Assembly (NCBI RefSeq): GCF_000179775.1
Contig: NZ_AEEB01000026.1
Span: forward strand, 80,355 to 144,354
Direction of reading: 5' to 3'
Source: Ahrensia sp. R2A130
Lineage (GTDB): Bacteria; Pseudomonadota; Alphaproteobacteria; Rhizobiales; Rhizobiaceae
Length of the DNA: 64,000 bases
Position numbers and translations under genes: made by a program. Below, in pieces: positions 18,645-29,010 of the stretch (position 1 is the stretch's first letter; every line of letters starts with the position of its first letter). Under the pieces are notes generated by a model. It worked only from the letters and a program-made list of their open reading frames with translations, was not told the DNA's origin and made no database searches.

Positions 18645-18959
18645 TCCGGCCCGAGAGCATTAATGCTTACAGCCATGTTTAGCTCTGCTCTATCATTGTT
18701 ATAGCCTTGCATTGGCGAAGATGCCGTAGAGACCGTATATAGATGAAATCATTTTGGAAGTAGGAACGCATTGTGTGGCAGTATTGAAAAGACGAACAAG
18801 CGGAATCCCGAACTGTATTCTCCGGGGTCGGGCGATCTCCGCAAATGCGGATTTCTATCTCGCTCATGTTACAGCGGTTGGGGTGGCCCGCGAGATTATT
18901 CGAGCAGATTAAATCGAATCCCGTGTCTGCAAGGCACTGGGGGAGAATCTCATATATTT

Positions 18960-19571
18960 TTTCGCGATGCGTCCAGCATACAAGTTACTGGGCGAAGACC
19001 AGAAGAATGACATTCTCGATTATTTCCCATTTTTTCCTGGTCAGTACGGAAAATCTCGGCGCTCCTTATCATGTATACCCTTTTGACACGGGCGGCGCCC
19101 TCGATGAGGGGGCCAGCCCCGCAGTGTATCTTGAAGATTATGCGCTCGAAGAAACACTCCGAGCTGTCAACAATCATATTGCATGGGCTTTCGGGAATTC
19201 TGCCGATTATTACGATGGCAAGTTGAGGTCAGACTTTGGAAAGGACATTCCAGACTGGGATTCCGGTCCAAAAACATTCGGTAAGATAGCAAGACTGGCT
19301 TCTGTCGGCAGCAATCGTCCGGATCGACGCGCTTCCGCCATCGAAGTGGCATATGCTCGGCACGTACCGTTGAACGATGTGAAATTTGCGGTTCTGCCGT
19401 ATCAGTTTCTTGAGGATCCCAGCGGACGCAATACCGACATGATCGATAAGCTCACAGCCTGGAGTTGCCTGGGAAACCTATCAATGGCGACCAAACCGCG
19501 CGCCTGCCGACTTCCATAGTGAAATAAACAGGCTGGTTCGTGAGCATCTCGCCGCAAGTGGCCAGTTATGA
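18960..19571 (+). pseudogene. remnant of an unidentified protein, frameshifted
   Basis: A coherent protein-like stretch runs through frames: DQKNDILDYFPFFPGQYG, then LGAPYHVYPFDTGGALDEG, IAWAFGNSADYYDGKLRSDF, KIARLASVGSNRPDRRASAI and AYARHVPLNDVKFAVLP. Near 19465 the sense moves to another frame (WETYQWRPNRAPADFHSEIN, then RLVREHLAASGQL) and stops at 19571. At least two frameshifts are needed to join the parts. I cannot name the family. The conserved look of the segments, rather than any domain match, is why I list it. Confidence 0.5.
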
Positions 19572-19603
19572 GCGACGTAGAGCTTAGCCTCAGTCTGATT
19601 GGC

Positions 19604-20765
19604 TGACCTGCGATCCGACTTCCCTCCAGCCATAGGGAGAATTCGTCGGTTGATTGATGGCCTTATGCGGCCTGTTTTTGCAGCGCCGTTTTCATGGCGA
19701 ACTCGATGGGCGTGATGTCGCCCAGCGAGGAATGTGGTCTCTCCCGGTTGTAGTCTTCCTTCCATTCACTGATCTGTTGGCGGGCCTGCCGCACGGACGA
19801 GAAGAGCGTCTCGTTGAGACATTCATCCCTGAAGCTGCCGTTGAAGCTCTCGACGAAGCCGTTCTGCATCGGCTTGCCGGGCGCGATGTAGTGCCATTCG
19901 ACGCCCGTTTCCTGGCACCACTTCAGGACCGCCATGCTGGTCATCTCAGTCCCGTTGTCAGAGACGATCGTGCGTGGTCGTCCACGCCGTTGGATGATCG
20001 CATCCAGCTCACGTGTCATCCGCAGGCCGGACAGCGACGTATCAGCGACGTATCAGCGACGAGCGCTAGGCATTCCCTGCTGAAGTCATCAACTACAGCC
20101 AGCACCCTGAACCTGCGTCCATCGGTGAAGGCGTGCGACACGAAATCGAGGCTCCACCGTTCATTGGCACAGCTTGGCACGACCATCGATCGACGCGTCC
20201 CCAACGCCCGCTTGCGGCCGCTACGCTTGCGCACCTGAAGCTTCTCCTCGCGATACATCCGTCGCAGCGTTCCGCCGCAACCGCCTTCATGGCCTCACGC
20301 AGATAGGCGTCATTCGGCTTCACATTTGTATAGCGCACCGTCGACCTATCAATGTCCAAAGTGGAACACGCCCGCCGCTCGCTCACGCCGTGCGTCTCGC
20401 ACAGGTGCGCCACGGCTTGCCTTCTGGCGGCGGGCGTCACCACTTTTTTGCGTTGATGTCTCGCAGCATGGCATTGTCGAGCATCTGCTCCGCCAGCAGC
20501 TTCTTTAGCCTGGCGTTCTCGTCTTCAAAGGCCTTCAACTTGCGGGTGTCAGACACATCCATGCCGCCGAACTTCGCCTTGTATTTGTAGAACGACGCCG
20601 TGCTGACACCATGCTTCCGGCAAACCTCAGCAATCGGCAGAGGAGACCTGCTCCTTCACAATTCCGATGATCTGTTCGTCGCTGAACCGTGATCGCTTCA
20701 TAATCCGCCTCCTTAAAGATGACAAATTCTACCCAAAACTGGATTAAGAAATGGGGCGCAGGTCA
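19604..20765. mobile_element. IS3-family insertion sequence (decayed)
   Basis: The ends are inverted: TGACCTGCG at 19604 and CGCAGGTCA ending at 20765. The 1,162-base element carries orfA and orfB on the minus strand. No clear target-site duplication is visible. Both transposase genes are disrupted, so the copy is inactive by itself. Confidence 0.8.
19663..20701 (-). pseudogene. IS3-family transposase OrfA/OrfB, disrupted
   Basis: OrfA starts MKRSRFSDEQIIGIVKEQ at 20701, then a short deletion near 20645 shifts the frame before CRKHGVST-type sequence and LKKLLAEQMLDNAML. OrfB starts near 20443 (VTPAARRQAVAHLCETHGVS) but lacks roughly 25 codons after KAVAAER, joining directly to MYREEKLQVRKR. 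An 11-base tandem duplication at 20032-20061 then shifts the frame after LALVADTSL. The catalytic core [10 protein letters not shown] and [16 protein letters not shown] is kept, and the protein ends QKQAA at 19663. Confidence 0.85.
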
Positions 20766-20864
20766 ACGCGTACCCTCTAAGTCCGGCGTCAGCACCAATG
20801 GAATAGCACGCGCTGATTTTCTAACGGAGTGGTCTGGCTCATCATCACCCACGATGAGTGACCG

Positions 20865-21026
20865 ATGAGACAGAAGACAGAACTCCACCAGGATGCCGCC
20901 GATCGGACGGCGAAGGACATCCGTCGCAAGACACGCAAGCGCTCCGCCAGCAAGGAGAATATCCGTATCTTGCTTGCTGGACTACGCGGCGAGGACCGCA
21001 TTTGGCCGGAACCAGAAACTTCATGA
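20865..21026 (+). pseudogene. fragment of another IS3-type OrfA
   Basis: A 53-residue open frame, MRQKTELHQDAADRTAKDIR followed by RKTRKRSASKENIRILLAGLRGE, matches the start of IS3-type OrfA proteins (RRKTRKRYSAEEKIRIVL pattern). It then diverges to DRIWPEPETS and stops. The rest of the element is missing. It lies 100 bases past the IS3 relic, in opposite orientation, so it comes from a second insertion. Confidence 0.55.
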
Positions 21027-21122
21027 TCCTCGAAATTCAACGAAAAGCGGACATTTAAACCTAGCTTACTTTATCATCTTTACAGGCAGAATGAAGACTT
21101 GATCTGCCGGTAAAGTCGAGCT

Positions 21123-21820
21123 CTACATATCAAGTTTCGCCAAGCTCTTCGTTGAGACAGTATCATGACTTTGCGTGTTTTCCCATTCCGCGATCAGGGC
21201 ATCACCTTTGCCTTTGAACTCATCAGCCAGGAAAGTGCATTTTGAAACACGGTCCAACCTGAAGTGGTGCGCTGATTGTCGTAGTTTGCACCATGCAACG
21301 GCGAGCGCCATGTCGACATAACATATAAGCACCAGAGGCCAGATAACCCGTACCGTTCATCGTTCTTTCACATCAGCGTAAGTTAGTTTCATCTTCTGCT
21401 CTTGCCGGATAACTAGCCTTAGCTTCGACAGGTCGACCGCAGGTATATTTTTCGCGCCCAATGACGATGCAATCAATTTGCAGGTTCTGGCAGCAATTGT
21501 TTGCAGTTTGCTCGACGCACGACGTGCGGCCTGCCACAATTTTGGATCGCCGGTTCGCGCGATCATGTTCAAACCGACTGCAATAGCCTCCGCTTCATCC
21601 CCATCGAAATTGACGGGGGAAGATCGCATCCCTGCCTCATGACGCAGCCTATTCTAGGTTCGCATAGAATCGGGATTTGCATGGCCTGCAAGGTAGCAAT
21701 GTCACGATATATCGTTCGAATATACACCTCCTATGTCGCTGCAAGATCGTGCGCCAAGACCGATTTTCTGGCAGTGCGCAGAAGCTGAATGACTTCGAAA
21801 AATCTTGTTGCCTTGGACAC
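21123..21820 (-). pseudogene. YafY-type HTH/WYL-domain regulator, inactivated
   Basis: Starting at a GTG at 21820 the minus strand reads MSKATRFFEVIQLLRTARK and LAHDLAAT, then an in-frame TAG, EVYIRTIYRDIATLQAM, and after a frameshift near 21610 PVNFDGDEAEAIAVGLNMIA, GDPKLWQAARRASSKL, PAVDLSKLRLVI. An in-frame TGA at 21357-21359 interrupts before VRVIWPLVLICYVDMALAVAW and FRLDRVSKCTFL. This is the order of HTH_11 plus WYL transcription regulators of about 230 residues. Three lesions make it a dead gene. Confidence 0.8.
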
Positions 21821-21966
21821 GATCAAACCTCGTAGAATTGCATCGAACTGAATTACTACTGACGCATAGTTGGCAGCAGCGACCCAGTATCGATAGCGCA
21901 ATCTCTTTGAGAATCGTGCTGTGAAAAATCAAGAATCCGAGACCTGAACAACAGGTGTCGCGCTAG

Positions 21967-22629
21967 TTGTCCTGCCTGCAATCGTTTTCAGCTCTGCGGG
22001 CATATTTACCAAATGGGCGCCCACACCATCGGGGATATCGTTTTTGGCGCGGTGTTTCCGCTGCGAACTTTACGCTGATTTATCTGGTAATGCGCAGGCA
22101 TTCGGTCCTCGAAATGTGCGTGCTCGGTAAACCTGCATTTTTCGTCACGGTCATGATGGGCCTTGGGACAGCCACATTCATTCCGGCCTTCAAGCTGAGC
22201 AGTGTTGCAAATGTTGCCTTGATCTATGGGGCTGCACCATTCGTGGCGGCAGCGTTGGTCTCTATCTTCACCAAGGAATTGCCGACCCACACTGTGATGA
22301 TAACCAGTTTCGCTGCGTTTCAGGGCGTACGGGTGGTGGTGTCTGGTTCCCTTGGCAGCAGCCGTTTGCAAGGCGACGACTTGGCCATGTTCATGACCGT
22401 GATGATGGCATGCACAGTGGCGGGATACCGAACATATCCGGCCACGACAGCGGCGCTGCCAGCAGCACTGTCATTCATCATCCTGCTTTCGTTCACTTTT
22501 GTTTTTGGCGATCCTTTTTCCGCGTCCTCCACACAGTTGCCAGTGCTGATCTGTTTTGGGCTCGTATTCGCAATTGCATCTGTCACACTGTCGGAAGGTG
22601 CGCGGCGTCTGCCGTCTGCCGATCATTAA
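21967..22629 (+). pseudogene. EamA/DMT-family transporter fragment
   Basis: The 220-residue frame shows the DMT pattern: FWRGVSAANFTLIYLVMRR, then GLGTATFIPAFKLSSVANVA followed by LIYGAAPFVAAALVSIF, and GSLGSSRLQGDDLAMFMT. At least six hydrophobic segments are present. The N-terminal first helix is out of frame or missing, and the protein stops at RRLPSADH, where the last two or three membrane segments should follow. It is cut off by an alcohol dehydrogenase fragment, so it is probably nonfunctional. Confidence 0.65.
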
Positions 22630-22945
22630 AACCTAAGTCGATTTCTGATGAGGCCCCAACCTTCCAACATAATCTTCCCGATGGTACGTTCGGTTTCGAC
22701 CATCTGGTGCGCCTTGCGGATATAGACAGCGTTGACCGGCGATATGGTCTCGGTGCCCGTTGCACGAATGCAGCCCGCGTCGATTTCGCCTGCTACCCAC
22801 GTCAGCAGCCTGTGCTGTTCTATAATATCTGGCGTCTTATGCATGGCGCAGGCAAACATGAACTCCCAATGAAAGGCTCGCCGCGACCAGCACGATCTGC
22901 GGCGTGTTCAGTTATTCATAAACATATGCTCGCGTTGCCAAAATA
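22626..22945 (-). pseudogene. C-terminal fragment of a zinc-type alcohol dehydrogenase
   Basis: The frame ending at 22626 reads FHWEFMFACAMHKTPDIIEQ, then HRLLTWVAGEIDAGCIRATG, VNAVYIRKAHQMVE and TIGKIMLEG. This is the C-terminus of medium-chain quinone-oxidoreductase-like dehydrogenases. A few more codons upstream (TPQIVLVAA) are in another frame, so a frameshift lies near 22880. The catalytic and NAD-binding parts are absent. Confidence 0.65.
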
Positions 22946-22996
22946 TCTGGCGGGCTAACGAGCCGATGTTCGCCGTTAGCAATCAGTGGTCGCGTT

Positions 22997-23383
22997 TCAA
23001 GTGGCGCTTGCAGCAGGCTGATCGGCGATCATAACCATCTTCTCTCGGAAGTTTTTTAAATTGAGGTCAGCTTTGTCGATGCAGCAATGCACTGCATAAT
23101 TCGGTGCGTCCTGAAAGACGGGGTGATCGACATCGGAGGATATGACGACGATTTTTCCGTCGAAGCCTGCTTCGCGGATTTTGGGCACAGTTTTGCGGAA
23201 GTCTGTGAACGGGTGCAGACGGTTATCCAGCAGCACGATGTTGGGCATATCTTCGGCGATCACATCGACGGCCGCTTGCAGCTCCTGCGAGTAGCGCATT
23301 TCGAGATCATCAGAATTCATCGTGTAACACCGAAACAGCTCGTGCTGGTGGGCGTTATCATCGATCAAGAGTATTTTCGTCAT
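22997..23383 (-). CDS. single-domain response regulator
   Basis: A 128-residue receiver (CheY-like) domain with no output domain. It starts KILLIDDNAHQHELF with the acidic pair, has the phospho-acceptor aspartate in IVLLDNRLHPF and the switch region VVISSD. The lysine that should follow in a K-P pair is not clear (CCIDKADL), so it is somewhat divergent. It lies 93 bases downstream of a second receiver gene and the large hybrid kinase, so it probably belongs to that signalling unit. Confidence 0.85.
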   Translation of the reverse strand: MTKILLIDDNAHQHELFRCYTMNSDDLEMRYSQELQAAVDVIAEDMPNIVLLDNRLHPFTDFRKTVPKIREAGFDGKIVVISSDVDHPVFQDAPNYAVHCCIDKADLNLKNFREKMVMIADQPAASAT

Positions 23384-23475
23384 TTTGGTCGTTCTTTCAG
23401 GTTCTACGTTCCGCCCGTATTACGCTGAATTTTTACGCTGGATTTTCCTCTTCTGGTTGCCTGTTTCGTGCGATT

Positions 23476-23916
23476 TTACGCCGCCCAGACCAACTGTGTG
23501 GCGGCATCGTTTTCAGTGATGTGCAATTGGTCGATGACTCCGCAAATGGCTGCAAGGCATTGTTTGTCGAGTGGTTTGTTGACGAAGAAATGCGCGCCAG
23601 CCTTGAACGCGTTTTGCCTGTCGGCAGGATCATCGGAACCGGAGCACATGCCGGCGATCAGGCGCGCATCGCCGAATTCTTTGTCGATCAGTTTCAACGC
23701 CTCGTTGCCATTGATGCCCGGCATGTTGAGGTCGACCAGAATGACCATGGGCTGGTCTGCATCGCGTTTCTTCATCGCGGCTTTTAAAGACGCGTATGTT
23801 ACGTGATGCTTCAGCCGCACGCTGACCTGCTGCCGTTCCAGCAGCAGCTTGGAGATGAAAGCCTCGTCGTCTGAATCATCGAGATAATGAATTTCCGGGA
23901 TCACCATATCAGCCAT
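23476..23916 (-). CDS. single-domain response regulator
   Basis: A 146-residue receiver protein. IHYLDDSDDEAFISKLLLER is the first strand and acidic cluster, VILVDLNMPGINGNEAL carries the phospho-acceptor aspartate, SGSDDPADRQNAFKAGA is the switch region, and FVNKPLD provides the conserved lysine-proline. The ATG at 23916 overlaps the kinase stop by eight bases, so the two are translationally coupled. It is the likely cognate partner of the upstream kinase, similar to Rcp1-type regulators beside phytochrome-like kinases. Confidence 0.92.
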   Translation of the reverse strand: MADMVIPEIHYLDDSDDEAFISKLLLERQQVSVRLKHHVTYASLKAAMKKRDADQPMVILVDLNMPGINGNEALKLIDKEFGDARLIAGMCSGSDDPADRQNAFKAGAHFFVNKPLDKQCLAAICGVIDQLHITENDAATQLVWAA

Positions 23917-26900
23917 CTTCTGACACCTTGTGCGGCAGGTAGATGTGGAAGGCCGCGCCGCCCAGCGCGCTGTCGGTGCATTCGATCGTGCCGCCATATT
24001 GCATGACGATACGCTGCGCGATGGACAGGCCGAGGCCGGTGCCTTCCACCTCGTCGCGGCGCTGTAAGCGGCTGAACAAGTTGAAGATGTCTTTTCGCGA
24101 ATCGGCTGGAATGCCCGGTCCATTGTCTTCCAGCACGAAGAGCCAGCCGGTTTCCGTTTGTGATGTGGAGAGCTTTACGACGGGCTTTAGTTTGTCGGAG
24201 AATTTCAGTGCGTTGCCGATGAGGTTCTGAAACAGCTGCATGAAATGCACCGATGCACCCTTGATAACGGGAAGGTCGGCAACCTCGATGACGGCGTTGT
24301 GTTCCTTGATGGCCAGCGCGAGGCCATCCAGCACATCCTTCATGATTTTCGACAGGTCGGCATCTTCCAGCTCCACCCGCGCGTCGATGCGGGAATAGGC
24401 CAGCAGGCTGTCGATGATGCCTTTCAACCGCGAGGTGTTGCTGCCGATGCGTTTGAGAATTTCGGTCTGCTTTGTCTCATCCACATTGAAATCAGGATCG
24501 ATGAGCAACGTGGCCATGGATTCGATCAGCCGCACCGGCTCCTTCAGGTCGTGGGAGCAGACATAGGAGAAGCGGTTCAGCTCTTCGTTGGAGCGGCCCA
24601 GTTCCTCCAGCGTGGATTGCAGATCGACCTCTTTCTTCTTTTCTTCCGTGATGTCGCGGAACACGCCGAACAGGGATTCCGCTTCACCATCATCACCCTT
24701 GTGTAACGTGGCGATGGTGCGAACGATGCGCTCCTTACCATCTGCGCGGATGATGCGAGCTACCATTTCAAACGGCGCATTGCGCTCCACCGTTGCTTCC
24801 AGATGGTCGCGTACCATCGACACGTCGTCGGCATGATAGAAGTTCAGCGCGCTTTCCAGATCAGGCGAATAGGTCTCATGGGTGGTGCCATGAATGACGT
24901 GCACCTGCTCGGACCAGAACACCTCATCGTGTTTGAAATCGACCTTCCAGTAGCCGACGCCGGACAGGGCCGCGGCGAGTTCCAGCTGCTCTTTTCGTTC
25001 ACGTATCGAGTTCAGCATATCGCGGTCGGCGGTCACGTCCGCCATTGTGCCCACCAGCTTGATCGGCGTGCCCTCGTCGTCGCGCACCACCTGCCCGTAA
25101 GACTTCACCCAGATATATTGGCCGTCGCCACGCTTTACCCGATAGGTTTCGTTGAAGGGGTGGTCGCTGGTGAGGTGTTGCTTGCGGCTGCGGTTCACCT
25201 TCTTGCGGTCTTCGGGGTGAATATAAGCATCCATGGCGCGGCTATAGTGTCTGCCGCCCTCACTGCGCACACCCAAAATTTCGCTCTGTCGTTCCGACAG
25301 ATAAACATCGCCGGAAATCAGGTCCTCTTCCCACAGCCCGATGCGGGAGGCTTTGAGGGCCTGGCTCAGGCGCAGTTCGCTTTGCATCAACGCGGCTTCT
25401 GCCTCGTATTGCTCCGTTACGTCTTGCACGATGGCGTAGATGGCGGTGTCGTTTTGGGTGGGGTGTTTGGCCGGAATGCCGCTAGTGCGCGCCCAGATGT
25501 CCTGCCCGTTTTTCAGCCTGTAGCGCGATGTCTCCGATAATTTGGGATCGCCTGTTTCCAGAATTTCCAGATCGCGCCGCTTGATCGCTGCCCCGGAATC
25601 CTTGCTGAAATTGTCTGCAAACACGCCCTTTTTCAAATCTTCAACCGTGCTACCCAACAGCTTGGCGGCCTGACCGTTGGAGCGGATAACGCGGCCTTTC
25701 CGGTCGCGCACCATGATGCCAACCGGCACGGTATCGAAGATCAGTTGCAACTCGTCGCGGGCGCTCATCAGTTCCGACGTGTTGTCCACCACCAGCACGA
25801 TGGCACCCAGCAACTCGTTTGAGCTGGAAAAATGCGGCACGATCTTCATTGTCGCGCTCTGCGTCTTGTTGCGGATATGCCATTCCATCGGCTCGCCTGT
25901 ATCGAGCGCCGCCTGCAGGCTGTCGACAAGATCGGGATAGCCAGGGCGCATTCTGCAGCGGCTGGCATGGGCCAGCGTCAGGTCGTGGGAGATGCCGAAA
26001 AATTCCTCCGACACGACACTGGCATTCGTGATCGAAAGGTTGCGGTCCACCACCAGCAGCGGAATGGTGACATTGTCCAAAATGCTAGACAGGCTCTGGT
26101 TGAGGATCGACAGCTGTTGCGCGTTAACCTGTAATTCCTCGTTGACGGTGGATAATTCTTCGTTGGTGGATTGCAGTTCCTCGTTCGACGTTTCCAACTC
26201 TTCGTTGGTGGACTGCAACTCCTCGTTGCTGGATTGCATCTCTTCGTTCAGCGCCTGCAACTCTTCATTCGAGGTTTCCAACTCCTCCACGGTTTGTTGC
26301 AGCGTGGTCTTGGCGATCACCAATTCGCTGCTGAGGTCCGCTACCTGTTTACGAAGAGCCGCGGCCGACGGGCTGGCATCGAGCGGTTCGATCTCGACGC
26401 TTTCCTCTTTCCATTCCTTGAACACGGCCAGCGCCATCGGCCCTTCGCAATGTTCGGTCTCGATTGGGTAGATCGTCACCTTTTCGCGCAGGGTTCCCTC
26501 GCTGCCCTCTACCGTTTGGGTGAACCCTTCCGACACGATTTGATTGCGCAACACACCGGGCACAGAGGCTTGCAGATCACGGCAAAAAGGTTCGCGAATA
26601 AGCGACGTTACCTTGGTGTCGACCATGCCGGAGGACACGCCGACATAGCGCTGAAAATCGCCGTAGGATTTCACGATGTTTAGTTTCGTATCGATCAGCA
26701 CCGCAGCCGTACCAAGCCGCGCGATCAAGGCCTCCAACCGGCCCTCCGCCTGGGCAAGTTGGACAGCAGGCACCATCTCGACATTTTGCTGCGCTTTATT
26801 AATGGGCGCAGGGCGCTGATACAGCATTTCGCGCGGTGCGCGGCGCTCCTTCGACGGGCGTTGGAAAAACAGATGCTTGTCGCCATCGGCGGGGCTGAAT

Positions 26901-28306
26901 AACGCTTCGGAGGCAGACACGGCTTCCGATTTCCCCAAGAACAGCAGCCCGCGCGGCAGCAGCGCGTAGTGGAACCTGTTGAACACTTCCGACTGTAAAC
27001 TGGCCTGAAAATAGATCAGCAGGTTGCGGCAGCTGATCATGTCCACCTTCAGGAAAGGCGGGTCCTGCGCGATGTTGTGGACGGAGAACACCATCTTTTC
27101 ACGCAGCATTTTCTTGACCGTGTAGCCGGACGGCACCTCGTCGAAATAGCGGCGGATTAAGTGCGGTGGCACCTGGTCCAGCGCGCTGTGCGGGTAAAAA
27201 CCCCTGCGGGCAATTTCAATCGCATGGGTGTCGATGTCGGTAGCGAAAATCTGCAATTTCGCGTTATCGGCGGCACCGTTTTCTCGCATGGCTTCGGAAA
27301 ACAACATGCCGATGGAATAGGCTTCTTCGCCCGTCGCGGTGCCCGGCACCCAAACGCGGATATGGTCCTTGCCCTTACCGGCCACGATGGCCGCGATATG
27401 GGTTTTCAGCGCGTCGAACTCGACCGGGTCGCGAAAGAAGGACGTGACCGAGATCAGCAAATCCTTGAACAGCAACTGCACCTCGTCGGGCGAGTGGCGG
27501 GCGATGTCCACATAGTCTTCCAGCCGTGCATTTTTGGTGGCCGCCATGCGCCGCTCGACCCGGCGCTGAAATGTGGCCGTCTTGTAGTGGCGAAAGTTCA
27601 CTTTGGTCTGGTCGTGCAGCAGCTGAACGAGTTCCGACGTCGCATCCAAATTCAGCGGCGAAGCCCGCAGCGCCCCCAGATTGCGCGGCAGTTTGGTGAT
27701 CTTGGGAATTTGCGCGCCGATCTCCTCCGGCGACATCACGAGGTCGATATTGCCGCCCTCCATGGCAGCCACCGGCATGCTGGAATATTTCGCGGTCAGC
27801 TCGTCCTGCGCGATGGTGATGCCGCCATGGGCACGAATGCTGGAAATGCCCTTGGCCCCGTCGGACCCCGTGCCTGACAGGATCACCCCGATCGCAAATT
27901 CCTTCTTTGCCATCGCAAGCGAAGTGAGAAACGTATCGATGGAAGGCTTCGGCGCACCCGGCTCGGTGCTGGGGTCCACCAGTCTGATTTTGTTGTTTTT
28001 GACGATGGCATTCTTGTTGGGCGGCGTGATGTAAATCGTGTTCGGCTTCGGAGCCAGATTGTCCGTCACATCCTGCACATCGATGGTCGCCTCGCGACCG
28101 ATGATTTCCGCCAGCATGCTTTTGTGATGCGGCGCCATGTGCTGCGCCACGATATAGGTGACGGGCAAATCATCCGGCAGGTTGCGCGCCAACCCCCGCA
28201 GCGCCTCCAACCCACCAGCAGACGCACCAAGGCCAACCCAAAACCGGGCCTTCTTGGCATCACCCCCCGCACGCTTATTCGCTTTAACCAACGACCCAAC
28301 CCTCAC
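23909..28306 (-). CDS. CheB-CheR-PAS hybrid histidine kinase, 1,465 residues
   Basis: Large cytoplasmic signalling protein. Residues about 20-205 are a CheB methylesterase with Ser29 (GASAGG), His56 (AQHM) and Asp149 (GTGSDG). Residues about 220-485 are CheR methyltransferase (WVPGTATGEEAYS, ISCRNLLIYF). A coiled coil of NEELQ-type heptads runs from about 650 to 740. Four or five PAS domains follow, then HisKA with His1252 (CSHDLKEP) and an HATPase with N-box NALKF, DNGPGIP and GTGLGLS. The start is a GTG. No receptor or membrane segment is present. The methylation target of such fusions is usually unknown. The two receivers downstream are probable phosphate acceptors. Confidence 0.95.
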   Translation of the reverse strand: MRVGSLVKANKRAGGDAKKARFWVGLGASAGGLEALRGLARNLPDDLPVTYIVAQHMAPHHKSMLAEIIGREATIDVQDVTDNLAPKPNTIYITPPNKNAIVKNNKIRLVDPSTEPGAPKPSIDTFLTSLAMAKKEFAIGVILSGTGSDGAKGISSIRAHGGITIAQDELTAKYSSMPVAAMEGGNIDLVMSPEEIGAQIPKITKLPRNLGALRASPLNLDATSELVQLLHDQTKVNFRHYKTATFQRRVERRMAATKNARLEDYVDIARHSPDEVQLLFKDLLISVTSFFRDPVEFDALKTHIAAIVAGKGKDHIRVWVPGTATGEEAYSIGMLFSEAMRENGAADNAKLQIFATDIDTHAIEIARRGFYPHSALDQVPPHLIRRYFDEVPSGYTVKKMLREKMVFSVHNIAQDPPFLKVDMISCRNLLIYFQASLQSEVFNRFHYALLPRGLLFLGKSEAVSASEALFSPADGDKHLFFQRPSKERRAPREMLYQRPAPINKAQQNVEMVPAVQLAQAEGRLEALIARLGTAAVLIDTKLNIVKSYGDFQRYVGVSSGMVDTKVTSLIREPFCRDLQASVPGVLRNQIVSEGFTQTVEGSEGTLREKVTIYPIETEHCEGPMALAVFKEWKEESVEIEPLDASPSAAALRKQVADLSSELVIAKTTLQQTVEELETSNEELQALNEEMQSSNEELQSTNEELETSNEELQSTNEELSTVNEELQVNAQQLSILNQSLSSILDNVTIPLLVVDRNLSITNASVVSEEFFGISHDLTLAHASRCRMRPGYPDLVDSLQAALDTGEPMEWHIRNKTQSATMKIVPHFSSSNELLGAIVLVVDNTSELMSARDELQLIFDTVPVGIMVRDRKGRVIRSNGQAAKLLGSTVEDLKKGVFADNFSKDSGAAIKRRDLEILETGDPKLSETSRYRLKNGQDIWARTSGIPAKHPTQNDTAIYAIVQDVTEQYEAEAALMQSELRLSQALKASRIGLWEEDLISGDVYLSERQSEILGVRSEGGRHYSRAMDAYIHPEDRKKVNRSRKQHLTSDHPFNETYRVKRGDGQYIWVKSYGQVVRDDEGTPIKLVGTMADVTADRDMLNSIRERKEQLELAAALSGVGYWKVDFKHDEVFWSEQVHVIHGTTHETYSPDLESALNFYHADDVSMVRDHLEATVERNAPFEMVARIIRADGKERIVRTIATLHKGDDGEAESLFGVFRDITEEKKKEVDLQSTLEELGRSNEELNRFSYVCSHDLKEPVRLIESMATLLIDPDFNVDETKQTEILKRIGSNTSRLKGIIDSLLAYSRIDARVELEDADLSKIMKDVLDGLALAIKEHNAVIEVADLPVIKGASVHFMQLFQNLIGNALKFSDKLKPVVKLSTSQTETGWLFVLEDNGPGIPADSRKDIFNLFSRLQRRDEVEGTGLGLSIAQRIVMQYGGTIECTDSALGGAAFHIYLPHKVSEDG

Positions 28307-29010
28307 GCAACAAAAGCGTGTAGGTTAAGAATTGCAATCTATGATTGTGAGGTCAAGCGATTAAACTCCTATCCGCAACCGAGTCTTAATGTTGGTTTCC
28401 GCCAGCACCTGCAACGTCCTGCAAAACCAGTCTTACTTGTCTAAACAAAACTCCGCAGACTTCTGTGCCAGATGGAAATTGCTTGACCATAACCGGTCGA
28501 AGACAAGCGAGCTGTCGTTATAGAAAGCACTGCCGGCAGATCGGAATCTGCCGAACGCTTAGACAAAGAAATATACCATACCATTCTTATACAACTTTTG
28601 TGATTTGCAAGAATGCGCTCAGTCAGTCAGCCGACTCACTGCACTTCTGCCAAAATCTCAGAGGGTGGAAACAGTGTGCCGGACCGTCGATGGCCGACGA
28701 CCATCATCACCTGCACATTGGCCGTGTTTGGACGTTCAAGTTCGCATACGTCGCGGTAGACAGCATTTGTTCGGAACAGCTGCACAAAGATTACCACCGC
28801 CGATTTGGAAAACGAGTCCGGATGATCATACGCTTTGCTGTGACCGGTGGCATCGTAGGCTCAGGTCACGTAACTCTGTTTGATGTCGGTTGCTAAACGT
28901 CTGCAGCAAGGCCAATGGTGTTGCTACCGGTCGCGACTGAAGATTGCGGCTCGTGTGAGACAAACCAAAGTGGGCGAGCCTTGCCGGGCGAAAGCCGGTG
29001 ATGGGGAAAA
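28307..29010. other. 704-base intergenic region
   Basis: Separates the divergent kinase and rimB-like genes and should contain both promoters. I find no RNA gene, repeat or believable coding frame. The AT-rich part around 28560-28610 is the best promoter candidate, but no clear -35/-10 pair stands out. A GGGGAA site lies just before the ATG at 29011. Confidence 0.5.

Noticed and set aside
26100..26310. Regular repeats of about 21 bases that looked like a short CRISPR or tandem array
   Set aside because: They encode the NEELQ heptads of the kinase coiled coil in frame.
28465..28896. A 143-codon open frame between the kinase and rimB-like genes
   Set aside because: Mixed composition, no ribosome-binding site and no recognisable domain.
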